From the NCBI GenBank assembly GCA_019916065.1, contig CM034243.1, positions 310,001 through 374,000 of the forward strand: 64,000 bases of DNA, in the 5' to 3' direction. A program made the position numbers and the translations under genes. This document shows positions 49,759 through 62,500 of this stretch, piece by piece. Every line of letters starts with the position of its first letter. Positions within the stretch are counted from its first letter, which is position 1. Source of the DNA: Vitellaria paradoxa (taxonomy: Eukaryota > Streptophyta > Magnoliopsida > Ericales > Sapotaceae). A model generated the notes under the pieces. It was given only the letters and a program-made list of their open reading frames with translations. It did no database searches and was not told the origin of the DNA.

Positions 49759-50454
49759 ATTAAGGTGAGCCCTATCTATTTCTTTTTATTATTTGCGATA
49801 GGGTAAGTTTGCTGTAAAATAAAAGTGAGAACAAACACTAACGCTGCCTTTGTTAGGCATTCAGGGTTTAGTTATTAATCACTTCGAGCATTTGAGATTT
49901 AGTGATGTAGTTAGACCTATATTTGCTTTTCAGTGGGAAGTAGCTCAGGCTATCTTAGTTCTTTATTAATAATCCTTACCATATGGTTGGATATTGAACA
50001 TTATCATTTCGGACGGTATTATTATGTAATCCTGCATCTCTTTTATACCATTTCTGCCGGCCAAATTATATGAGTCCTCTATTTGGTACATCTGTGTGGT
50101 GGTTGCAATTTCATAAGTTGGCAAATCAACAAGGGCCCCGTGCTGGTCACAAAGGCAGCTATGCTTAATTGCTCGTTTGTAAGTTTGTTATGCATAGAGA
50201 TAAATTATACATTGCAATCTGGCTGTTTTGGTGCTTTCCATTAGTTGGAGAATCTTGAAATGATGTATGAAATCAGCTCTCTCTATGCCCAGATTTAACA
50301 ATTAAAAATAGGAGATTCCCAATATTGTTCTGTTCGGAGACGTTTGACAAATGCAGGAACTGAAATGGAAAGCAATGCTTTGCAAATTACCCCCCCCCCC
50401 ACCCCTCCCCCAAAAAAAAAAAAAAGAAAGAAAAGAAAAGGCAATGCTTTGCAT

Positions 50455-51112
50455 CTACGAAGCACGGATACGGATACCGATATGGGAGCGGGTATGGGTA
50501 CGGGTACGGATACAGGATACGACAATTTAAAAAAAATGAGGATACGGGTACGGCAAAGATACGGCAAAAAAATAAAATAAAATATATTTTTTTATTTAAA
50601 ATCATTTTGAAGATAGCATGTATGTACTACTAAATATTTTATAAATAACAATTATATAGTTTGAAAAATACTATTCAATCCATAAATTAACATAATTTAT
50701 ACTCAAAACTACCAACATCATTCATACACAAAACACAAATATAACAAAAAGTATCAAATATAATTTCATACATCCCAAAATAAAAATAGTTTTTTCATTT
50801 CCTAAATTTTAGTTAGATCAAACTTCAATCATATCAATCTATTTTAGTTAATTATAGTTTGGCCCTTACTAAAATTTTATCATATCAATTGTACCCCCAA
50901 AAGGTTTAAAATATTACATTTTGGACCCCTGCCGTATCCTTTCCGTATCTCAACCGTATCCTAGCCGTATCCTATGCAAAATTTAAAATAAAAAATTATG
51001 ATACGTCACGTGGCGTATCTGATACGTATCCGGTTGTATTCTAGCCGTATCCGTATCTCCAAAGTATCCGATACGAATGCGGCACTTAATTCGAAGTATC
51101 CGTGCTTCATAA
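50455..51112 (+). mobile_element. Non-autonomous hAT-like element with GTATCC/GGATAC subterminal repeats
   Basis: The left end CTACGAAGCACGGATAC and the right end GTATCCGTGCTTCATAA form a 17-bp inverted repeat with two mismatches. CTTTGCAT is duplicated at 50447-50454 and 51113-51120 (8 bp, hAT-like). Inside each end are many GGATACGG/GTATCCG words, inverted between the two sides, as expected for transposase-binding subterminal repeats. The centre is AT-rich. At 658 bp it has no ORF. Just left lies a duplicated GCAATGCTTTGCA flanking a C-run/A-run. Confidence 0.82.
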
Positions 51113-51651
51113 CTTTGCATAGTTAGATGATTCTCCATATTTCTTGCTGAAGTCCAACACATGCTAAGGCTGGATCAGCTTGGGGCTGAACCACTTATCT
51201 TTGTGGAGGTCACCATCACCTCAGCATTCTTTTGTGATTTTATGAATGATCTCATGAAACTATATCAACTCGCCTAGCTGAATCTCTTTCTATGGAAACT
51301 GTCATGACCTCCCACCTTAGGTCATGCCGGACACTTGTTAAATATTAATTCGGACACTGGCGTGGCATAATTTAAGAATTACTTGGGCCATTCTGGATTT
51401 TGTTGGTGTTTCAAAGTGTCCTAGAATGATCCAAAGTATTTTAGAGGATTTGGTAGTTTTCTAACATAACGTAAAATGTTATATGAGAGTGGATCTATCA
51501 ATTTAGAAAAAAAAAATACTATAAGTGTTTTTTAATTATAAATTATTATTCTATATTATTAAATAACATATTTTTTTGTTAAAATTAGTATTATCCTAAA
51601 TTTATTGTACATGACTGAATAATAAAACAGATTATCTGACTAGTAATAATT

Positions 51652-51922
51652 TTGACATTATTTGATGACTAATAATATGCAAGCCCATCTTATTTAATCT
51701 TCAATGTCAAATAGATAGTGGAGAACATAAGAGGACTACAAAAGGTATGTTATAAATTTGTTTGAAAAATAAATAAGTCGTGAACCATAATTTAATTTTA
51801 TTAATGTCGACACTATTTGATGACCAATAATGTGTAAGCTCATCTTAATGTTTCATGTCAAATAAATAGTGAAGAAGGTAAGAGGGATACGAAAGGCATG
51901 TTACAGATTTGTTTGAAAAAAT
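51652..51922 (+). repeat. Diverged tandem duplication, about 155-bp period
   Basis: 51652-51770 and 51807-51922 share ATTTGATGAC(T/C)AATAAT, CATCTTA, ATGTCAAATA, ATAGTG, GGTA and AATTTGTTTGAAAAA-like words in the same order. The divergence is moderate, so the duplication is older than that at 7815. The sequence is intergenic and of unknown origin. Confidence 0.75.
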
Positions 51923-52621
51923 TAAACCCCTATTATACTATTGAATTCAAGTAATATTAGTTTAATATAAAGTTCAGCTTAATAAATTAATTTAAATTCA
52001 AGATTGATTGATTTGGAGATTTGTTGGGATTTCATTTAAAGAATAAAATGAATTGAATCTGATTTATTATTATTTATTCCAATTTGTCAAATATAATTAA
52101 TTTAATTTAAATACTCTACTATTTGATTTGGATCAATTCATTCTCATCCCTTGGAAAATCCATTCGTTTTGTATTGAAATAACTTGTGCGAGGATTAATT
52201 GTTCAAAGGAATATATGTTATTTATTTATTTTTTATTTTTTTGATTCCATCCTATCCAAGAAATTGACAGGAGCTCAGATATTTTAAAAGCCTTGGAACT
52301 TCGGCTTTCTAATATGTGGCTCAAATGTTTCCATGCAGTACTTTGGACGGAGTCATCCCCCTTCTATTCTTAATTATTTTCGCTTTGATGGTTACAATGT
52401 TAATTTTTTCAAGCCCATATTAATTGAGCTGCGTCAGCATTTCATGATTCATGTGCTTGCATTTAATACATATTTAAGAAAATAATAAAAATTTCAAGTA
52501 TTGACAGGCGTCTATTAATAAGATGATTAAGTGTCTATTAATAAGATGATTATTATTCACCGTCAATTAGAAGGATGTTTATTCTTAGTATAAAACTGAA
52601 TGGCATTCTAGTATTTCTTAA

Positions 52622-52806
52622 ACATTTTCTATTTTTTAAAACAAATTTTGAAAACACAAGTGACCAAATGCGTTTTGAGCTTTTTCCTTATTTTCAAAAG
52701 TGTAGAATAAAAAATAAATTCAAAACAGAAAATAGAAAACAAAAGTGGAAAACAAAAAATAGAAAAATAAACCAAATGAGCCCTCAATAAACCAAATGCC
52801 ACCTAA
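52622..52806 (-). mobile_element. T-rich MITE-like element, copy 2 (left half, inverted)
   Basis: The reverse complement matches the left half of the element at 6899-7235, including GGGCTCATTTGG, GAGCTTTTTCC and CAAATGTG-like words. It is followed directly by a second end, AATGCCACCTAA, giving two different element ends only about 15 bp apart, as in a nested or rearranged insertion. Confidence 0.6.
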
Positions 52807-53293
52807 ATTTTCTAACAAAGATAACTTTTGAAAAACAAAATTAAATAACATGATTTATTTTTTAACTTTTTAGTCGAGCAATTTCAATCAAATAATTGGA
52901 TATTTTATATAATATTCATTGAATATATAAAATTTTAATTAGATTCAAATTCAGTAGTGTAATAAATTTAAAATTATAATTTAAATATATTTATATTTTC
53001 AGCCTTTTACCTTAAAGGATAAATGAATTAATTAAACTTAAGCATGCATCAAAATTTAGTTTATTTTACAGCTTAATAACCGATCAGTTAAATCATACCT
53101 TTTTAAAAAGTAAACACCTTATCCTCAAAACTAAATAAGTCTCGACTCATAAAATCTTCAATTAGACCGGGCAACCGAATATGCCTAGACAAGACCTATG
53201 TGGATGATTATTAATTGGGTAACTTACACTTGCTTTCCTTCAACAATATTTAAGTAATTATATTTATTATTCTTCAATATTTAAAAACTAAGG

Positions 53294-53619
53294 AATTATT
53301 TGGTTTATTTTTTATTTTTTATTTTGTTTTCTATTTTTTGTTTTGAACTCATTTTTTATTTTATATTTTTGAAAATAAAGAAAAAGTTCAAGACACATTT
53401 AGTCATTGTGTTTTTAAAATTTATTTTTAAAAATAGAAAATAAATTTACACATAAAATAAAAAATGGAAAAAAAACCGTTTTGAGTGTTTTTAATCCAAA
53501 ATAAAAAAAAATTCAAAAAATAAAAATAGAGCATCTTTTGTTTCTTTATTTTGAGATTTTTAAAACTAAAAATGAAAATGAAAAACAGAAAATAGAAAAG
53601 TAAACAAAATGCCACCTAA
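53294..53619 (+). mobile_element. T-rich MITE-like element, copy 3
   Basis: Matches the copy at 6899-7235 along its whole length: TTTTGAACTCATTTTT, TTTAATCCAAAATAAA, TTTATTTTGAGATTTTTAAA and the end AAATGCCACCTAA. The left tip is slightly altered (ATTATTTGGTTTATTTTTT). Confidence 0.65.
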
Positions 53620-55560
53620 ACTTATTTTCTTATTTCAAAATGTTATTAACATTATTTTTTTCGTTAAATAAATCGTTAGAACTTAATAGAAAATATTAAA
53701 TTAATTAAAATTTTAGATTTTTTTTCTATTTATCCTTCCATCTTTCATATATTTGTCAGTTTTTTTTTTCACAAAAATTCTCAAAAACTATTTGTTTTTA
53801 CTTTTTTTGGGAGTTTTTTTTTTAACAAAAAAAACTGACGAATTTGTGAAAGAAAGAAAGGTTAAATTGGAAAAATGCATGAAGTTAAGGTTATTTTAAT
53901 ATTGTTTTATTAAATTTTAAAGATTGATTTAAAAAAAAAGAGAGTTAATGTTAATAATATTTTAAAATAAATAAATAAATAAAATTTTTGAATGTTGAGA
54001 CATTTAAGTACCTACAAGTTGAGGGGAGGTCGTGTAATATACCATCTTAATTAAACTTACAGCCGGTTGGACTCAACCTCTTGTCTTCAAATTTAAAAAT
54101 TTTAAATGGCTGTCGCTAATCCGACTTGCATTTTTACTCTATTTATTTATTTTTTTAAAATACGTTTATTATAAAGTTAAAAATTAAAAAAAATAACTGT
54201 TATTTGAAAGTTTTTAAAATTTAATAAAATTTCAACCAAAAGTATTATTTTAATATTAATTAATTTTCATAAAACAAATCATTGTAACAATATATTATTT
54301 ATTAAAAATAATTTTAATTTAATAAAATATTTAAATAAAATAAATTATTTTAATAACGGAGTGCCAAAAAATCTCGAGACTCCTGATATAACTCGTTCGA
54401 CCAATACTCTGAATGGATGTTAGTTGGATGGTTTTGATGCCTCATAACGCAGATAACGCTGTCATTATCCCATCCGAACACTTGTAAATATAATGCTCTC
54501 ATTGTCTCATCCGAACACTTGCGTTTGGTTTGTAAATAAATTTTAAAAAATTCTATAAATTTTTATTAATTTTATATCATATTAATTTTTTTCTTTTACT
54601 GTACACATTACGAACTCTTAATTTATCTCAATTTATCTTAATTTATCTCACTCTAAACTCACTTGAGTGAGTTACGATTGATTGCTCGTCCGGTAATTAA
54701 ATTGGTAATTTTCATTGTAAAAATAAGATTTTTCTCAATTGCTGGTTTTAAAGAGACATTTATCTTTTTTTTTTTTTTTTCTGGTTATGAAAAATACGAT
54801 GCAGAAGTGAATTGAATTCCCAGGGGCAAGAATTTTCCTAAATGAAAAGGGGAAGGCCAGTGATGACCTGAAAGCGAAAGTGAACAGCCGCTCACAAATA
54901 TCAATTATGGGAGGTGCAATTTGGTGGCATTTTCGTAAAATTACATAAAAAAGAAGAGAAAAAAGGAAAAAACCTTTGATGCCCTTATATATCTTCCTTT
55001 CATTCAGGTTACCAGTGTGTTTTAAGTTGTATAAAAATATATAAAATAAAATAAAATTATAAAAATAAATATCTCATAATTTGTGTAATGAATGAAAAAT
55101 TTAAAATTAATTGTCTCATAATTCATATTTATAGAGATTTATAAAATTTTGTTTTATTTTGTTATATTCTAAACGAAATCATAATATATGTATAGACCCG
55201 CTATGCACCATCTCTCAATTATGATGGCAGAAACCGTGTAATTTGAACACAGTACGATTTTAGCGGAAACGTTTAAAATGATAAAAAATAAAATAAAATA
55301 ATTTAAAAATTCATAATTTATGTAATAAAATAATTTTTAATAATTTTAAAATCTTTTAACATCTTACACTATGCCAAACCTAACCACTGTACGATTGCAC
55401 GATTGCAACTCCTGTCTCCACCGCAGTTCCTTCGGAAGATACATTACTAGTGCATTCTTATTATTTTACTAATATCCGGGCTGGGTTGGGGCCCACAAAG
55501 GGCAGGGTATTATAGATATTTCAGTTGAATTTCTGGGAGACTCCCGGGGTTGACTATGCT
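53620..55560. other. AT-rich intergenic stretch upstream of the CNGC gene
   Basis: Low-complexity A/T sequence with a minor 23-bp repeat (CATCCGAACACTTG phrases at about 54470 and 54507). No gene is seen. The cis-regulatory region of the CNGC gene presumably lies in the right part. Confidence 0.5.
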
Positions 55561-55699
55561 CCCGCCAAGACGTCTCTGTTTTTTCTCACGAGAAAGATAG
55601 AAAAGAGACTGACTAGTAGACATTGACCAAGTCCGTAACTGCCCAAACCACGCTCCTCGAATTTTCTCAATGGAGGTCTCCAGTCTACCTTTACTTACA

Positions 55700-56598
55700 A
55701 TTTATAAACTCTCTTTTATCTCTTCCTTTGATCATCGATCCACCGAGCTGCTATTCGCAACTCCTCGTGCTTGGCTTAGTTGAGGTGAGCTTTTTCAAAT
55801 TTTCTTTTTCAACCTTCAGTTTCTTCTCGGTTTTCTCGGCAACCAAACAGAAAATTTTAGTTCGGCTATGTTTTCTTTCCGTTTTTAATTTTAATTTTCA
55901 TTATATTTACATGTTCTCTTGTCATTGTTGTTGTTCTTGTAGCAACGGTAAAAAATTTCTGACGATACTGATGAAGTCACAACGGTACGCCATGTTTTTT
56001 TTTTTTTTTTCTGTTTTAAATTTTTCTTCTTTTAATTACACACTCTCTCTGTTGATTTTAGTTCTTAGAAATGAAGGTGAGGGTTAATTCTGATGTATGA
56101 TGACTGATTAGCATTAATAAATTAGGGCATGCTGTGGAAGGGAAGTAGGCATTTATGTTTTGGTCTTAATTATATTTGCAGATCAGTTTTATTTTTTTTT
56201 CAGTTTCATTAACTAATATTTTAATCAGTTGCATCTTGCTTAAACTGATCTATTATTGGAAATAGCACAAGAAATAGTTGAAACTTGTGTTGTATTACTT
56301 GTGTATGTAATTATGCCTGTGTGTCTATACATATACAAAAACACATGCGTATGCATGGTTATAACAGAGTGAGTGAGAGAAAGAGAATCAAATTTGAAAC
56401 ATATTCTGCCAATTTAATGATTTTGTGTAAAATATTTTTTCTGCTGCAGCTCTGCAGTTAAGAATGGAAAATAAACTTTCCAATTCTAAGGTGATCTTTT
56501 GTGGCATGTTCGTTATATTTTGAAGCTGCAAAGCAAATTCCATCTAAGCCTGCTGGTGAATTATTTGTATTTGACACTGTAGAACAAATTCCTAAGTG
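55700..56598 (+). promoter_or_regulatory. Putative CNGC promoter TATA and spliced 5'UTR
   Basis: A TATA-like TTTATAAAC (55701-55709) lies in a CT-rich context. Good splice signals follow: a donor TTGAG|GTGAGC (55785), an acceptor CTGCTGCAG (ends 56449) opening a 41-nt exon that closes at 56490 (CTAAG|GTGATC), and an acceptor ACACTGTAG (ends 56582) before the start codon at 56599. An alternative leader exon 55943-55984 is possible. The arrangement is inferred from signals only. Confidence 0.4.
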
Positions 56599-59500
56599 AT
56601 GAATATCAAGCGAGAAAAATTTGTAAGGTTAGTTTTATATTGTCATCCTCTATTATTGTTGTTTTTGCCATTGATTTTGTTTTGCATATCTTCATATTCT
56701 TTATGTGGTAATGCCAAAAAAATCAAATTCTACATATCATTTTTTAAAGATGTTTTGGTTTAGGAAAAGAAAGGATAGGGATTCAAAATCACTTGTAATG
56801 TTTCATTTGTAGTGGACAATGGACGAGAAATTGTTGGAAAATGGAAGGGAAAAAAGCAATGAATTCAAGATATTTAAAAATATTAAATTAGAAAATTAGT
56901 TTATTGATCTATGTCTTTTATTTTATTGTATCTTATAATCCACTCAAATAAGAAATGCATTTGAGATTGTATTTTTCATTCCTCTTCCCAACAGCACATT
57001 CCCACCCCCCTCCTTCTTTTCATTTCCCTGACAAAAGCCTCAATTTAAACACAACCTAACAATAAACTGTTGGTAGCACTTCATATTTAAAGGTTACTAA
57101 TTGGTTTTAGAGCAAATATGAGCAAATGCATCAGTCTACGTGCGTGCCTTTTGAGATTTACTACAAAAAGTATTTCTAAAGTTCTTTATTCTATGTTTGA
57201 GGCCTCTACTTTGTTCTGTTTTTTTTTTTTTTTTTTTGTTATTTTAATTTTTTCTTTTTTGGGGGGGGGGGGGAGGGTGGGGGGATTGTGGGTGATGCCT
57301 GTATAATTAGTAGTGCCCTGGAAAAGGTATAATTGAAAATATGGATGTTTGTAATACAGAGGATAAATCATGAGATTAATAATAACAATTTATCGTATGT
57401 GTATTTATTGTGTTATTGATTCATTTGATTTGAGGTTTTCCATCAGACCTAGTAAGTTGTTGACATTTGTATTAGACATTAGAGGGGATAGATATTAATA
57501 AACTTACTTTTGCATGAGTTTTCCTTCTTCCGTTGGTCATATGATGAAAAAATAAGTCCTCGGATCAGAGGACTAGGTCTGAAATTCAGAGAATCAAAAT
57601 AGTACTACGTCTGCAACAAAACTAGCCAACCAACTCTGCCTCAGACTTCAACAGGCAGCAGAAGCACACAGACAACAGCTAACAGATGCCATTGCAGCCT
57701 AACAAGCAGCTGGCTGATTGGTAGCTTTAAATAGGCCAATTGTAGATTTTCAGCTATGGTTTTGATCTCCATAATAATGCATTATTCATGGTTCGTATCA
57801 TCCAATCAAGGCATTTTCAGAAGAAACTCAGTGTGGGCTTCTTGTTTCAATCTTCTTTATTAGAAGATATTAGTATTATTAGAGAATATTCGTATTATTG
57901 TGTTTTCCTTTCTTGTGTTGACAGCCATAATTGGCTTTATTACCTTTTCCCTAAACTTATTTCCTTTTTATGATTGTAACCTTCAATTATAAATAAGAAT
58001 GCTTGGAGAGGGGAGATATATACTTCTCAATTCTTGTTTTTGATATCCTAACATGGTATCAGAGCAGGAATAATAATATAAAAATAAAAAACAGAGATAC
58101 AGAGAGAGAGAGAGAGAGAGAGAATAGGCAGATCTGACTTCTGTTTACCGCCGGCGATCTCTCCGGTGACCAACGTCACCAGCGACAGTCTTTGGAAGCT
58201 TGCCAGCGACCAGCGACCAAACCCTAGGAGGCACGTTGTCGGACAAAGCTGCGGTTGTCTTCACGCGCCACCTTTGTTAGTGCATCAGCCCTCACGCGCC
58301 AAGGAATCTTCGGCGCTTGTAGGCGCGTGACCCACCGGCTTCTTCGACGGAGGTCACATGGCCTGAGCGACTTCTCCCTTGCTTTGTTCGTTTGGTATTG
58401 ACTTCATCTGATGACTCTGGTTCCTTCGATGGGTTGCTGTTCTTCGCTGCATTGCTGACTACTCTACTATGTTGCTTCCGTTGCTGGTTCTCTTTAATTG
58501 GGAGATGCTGATTGTTTGCCCTTATTGATTGGATTGTTCCGTTGCTAGTTTGGTTTGTTCTCTTGCTGGTTTGATTTGTTCCTTTGCAGGTTTGGATTGT
58601 TCCCTTGCTGGTTTGGTTTGTTCCTCTGCTGGTTTAGTTTGTTCCTTTGCTGGTTTGGTCTGATATTTTGCTGGTTTCATCTATTTGTTAATCGTGGGTC
58701 TTTGCTGGTTCCCATTAATTGGTGGGTGTTGATTCTTGGTTCTAATCACCTTTTTTTTAAAGACCCTGGTGCTATTATGGCAAAATCAGAGGACCAAACC
58801 TTCAATCAAACTGTTTTTCTCAAGGCTGATGACGTTCCTCGCTCTATTACACCCAAGAAATTAAATGGGGACAATTATTTGGGTTGGGCACATGCTGTTA
58901 AAACCTTCCTCCGAGGTAAGAACAAACTAAAACACATTACTGATGACGCACCTCTCTCAACTGATCCTACATACAATGTTTGGATGAGTGAAGATCCAAT
59001 CGTAATGGGCCTTCTGTGGCATAGTTTAGAGGACTCTGTCGCTACCACAGTTGAATTTTGTGATTCTTCTAAACGGATATGGGAGTGTCTTGCTGAATCC
59101 TATTCTCAAAAGAGCAATGTTTCTCGGGTTTATGAGTTATACGAGCAGATGTTCTCAGCCAAACAAGGTGACAAATCTCTATCTGAATATTATAGTCATT
59201 TGAAAAGTTTATGGGAACAATTGTTGCAATATCGTTCCTTTAGTACAGACTTACTACAGCAGAAGAAATATTGGGAAGAGTTTATGATAGCTAACTTTTT
59301 ATCTGACCTAAATCCTGCCCTCCGAGGATTCAAGGATCAAATTTTAGCAAGTGAGACATTGCCCACTGTAGCTAGTGCTTACTCTCGTATCCAGCGATCC
59401 TCATTGGGTAATCGTTCCTCCACCCCTGATAATACAACTTTACCTATAGATTCTTCTGCTCTGGTCAGCCGTGGGGGTTCTTCTCGTGGCTCCCGTGGTG

Positions 59501-62500
59501 GACGGCACCCACGTGGTGGTTCTAGAGGTGGAGGACGATCATCTGGCAATAAAAGTGACCGCAAGTGTACTTTTTGTGGAGGAACAAATCATACAGAACC
59601 TTATTGTTGGAAGAAGTATGGGAAACCAGAGCAAGCACATCATGTTAATGATCATGGTTCTACATAGTCCTCAGTGCCTCCAACTAGTTCTCCCACGTCT
59701 GATTCACGGGAGACATACACTCTAAGTTCATCTCAGCTCCAAGAGCTCATCCAGTCATTACGTGTTTCTCCCCCCTCTACCTCCACTGTCACTATGGCAA
59801 ACTCAGGTAACCCTGCTCTTGTGGCCTCTACTTCTCCATCCTGGATTATTGATTCAGGAGCCAGTTCACATATGTCTGGTAATTCCTCCTTATTCTCTGA
59901 TCTTCGTTCTCTTAATCATAATATAGTGTTAGCCGATGGATCATCTCGTCCTGTGTCTAGTAAAGGGACTCTGCATCCCTCTTCATCACTTCATTTAGAG
60001 TCTAGTCTCTATGTTCCTTAATTTCTTTTTAATTTACTCTCTGTAAGTCAATTGACTAGATTATTAAATTGTTCAATAACTTTTTTTGCAAATTCCTGTG
60101 TCTTTCAGGATCTCAAGACAAAGAAGACAATTGGTTCGGGGCATGAGAAGGATGGACTTTACTATCTCGATTGTGATCCCTCTCCAACTCATTCACTTTC
60201 TACTGCTCTCCGCACTTCGGTCTCTCCCATTCAGTGGCATCGTCGTCTCGGTCACCCGTCTTTGGCAAGATTAAAACTTATTGTGCCAAATTTGAGTCCC
60301 GTGTCTAGTTTAGATTGTGAGGCTTGTCAATTTGGCAAACATCACCGTAGTACCTTTTCTAGTCGTAGTAGTAGTTGTGAGTCTGAGTCATTTATGGTCA
60401 TTCATACTGATGTTTGGGGACCTTCCCGAGTTAAGAGTATCAATGGATTCTTTTATTTTGTCCTATTTATTGATGATTTTTCTCGTATGACTTGGCTTTT
60501 TTTAATGAAACAAAGAACTGATTTACCTTCTATCATTTCTCGATTTTATAATGAAATTTTCACTTAGTTTGATAAGAAAATCAAAATCTTTAGATCTGAT
60601 AATGCCTTAGAATATGTTCAATTTACTGTTGATCAATTTTGTCTTGAGAAGGGAATTATTCATCAAACCACTTGCCCTCACACTTCTCAACAAAACGGTG
60701 TTGCCGAGCGTAAACACCGACATATATTAGATGTTGCTCGCACCTTAATGTTTTAGATGAATGTTCCTAAAAGTTTTTGGGCAGATGCTGTTCTTACCGC
60801 CAGTTATCTTATTAACAGAGTTCCTACACCTGTCCTATCTAACCAATCTCCCTTTTCTGTCCTCTATCCTGACCGGTCACCCTTTTCTCTTCCTCCACGT
60901 GTTTTTGGTTGTGTTGCCTTCATCCATGTCCTTGATCCTGGACTTGATAAACTATCCCCTCGTTCCTGTAAGTGTCTTTTTTTGGGATATTCTCGCACAC
61001 AAAAAGAGTATCGCTGCTATCATCCTGACTCTCGTCGTTATTTTGTTAGTGCCGATGTCACATTCTTTGAATCTATAGCTTTTTTCTCTCCTGATGGTGA
61101 TACTCTGTCCTCTGACCTTCTTTCTAGTAAGGGGGCGTCGTCTCCTAATCTTCCTGCTCCGATCTCTTCTGTATATGTCCCTTTGCCGCCGCAATCATCC
61201 CCTGATCCCACCACTACACCTACCCAAGCTCCACAGGAGACTTCCCTTGTTGCTCCTGTTCTTCCCCCTATTCCTCCTCTACCAAAGGTGTATCAGCGTG
61301 ACCGTGATAGGAGGTGATCTTTCCTTTTCCGACTGAGTCTTCCTCTTCGTCTGCGGATCCTGGCCCCTCGTCTGATCTGCCTATTGCATTACGAAAAGGT
61401 ATACGTACTTGCACTCAACATCCTCTTGCTAATCATGTGTCATATCATCGTATTTCATCGTCTCTTTTCTCGTTTGTATGTGCCTTGTCGTCTGTGTCTG
61501 TTCCATCATCTTATATGCAGGCTTTATCCATTCCGGGATGGAAACATGCTATGGATGAAGAGATGAATGCTCTCCATATGAATCAGACATGGGAACTCAC
61601 TTCTCTTCCTCTTGGTAAACAGACTGTTGGTTGTCGTTGGGTTTACACTGTTAAGTATCTTCCTAATGGGTCTGTTGAACGTCTTAAGGCTCGATTAGTG
61701 GCCAAAGGGTATACTTAAACCTATGGTATGGACTATACTGAGACCTTTTCTCCTGTGGCTCGCCTAAATTCTGTTCGCATTCTCCTTGCGGTGGCAATTA
61801 GTCGTCGTTGGCCTTTGCATCAGCTTGATATTAAAAATGCCTTCCTTCATGGTAAGTTGCAAGAAGAGGTCTATATGAAACAACCACCTGGTTATTCTAC
61901 TCCTGGTAGTGAGCATTTGGTTTGTCGATTACGACGTTCTCTTTATGGGTTGAAACAATCTCCTCGAGCATGGTTTGACCGTTTTAGCTCTGCTCTTATT
62001 GAAGTTGGCTTCTCCCATTCTTCTGCTGATCATTCTGTTTTTAGTCGTCATACTTCTTCTGGCACTATCATTGTGATCTTTTATGTTGATGATATTATTC
62101 TCTCTCGTGATGATGCTTCTGGTATTGTGGCCTTAAAACGACATCTAGCTACTTAGTTTCATACGAAGGATCTTGGAGGACTTCGGTATTTTTTGGGTCT
62201 TGAAATTGCTCGTTCGGCTCAGGGCATCTCTATTTGTCAACGCAAGTATATTTTGGATTTACTCTCTGAGACTGGTCTATTAGGTGCTCGTCTTGCCGAA
62301 ACTCATATGGATCCCTCTATTAAATTGGATACTACTTCTGGTGAACCTTTTTTCTAATGTCAGCCGTTATCGTCGTTTGGTGGGCAAGCTTATTTACCTT
62401 ACAGTCACTCGTCCTGATATCACTTATGCTGTGGGGGTTGTTAGCCAATTTATGCATGTTCCTCGTACTTCTCACTTTGAAGCTATTTGTCGTATCTTGC

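Noticed and set aside
60952..61194. Minus-strand frame in the copia integrase region
   Set aside because: Shadow of the + strand pol sequence.
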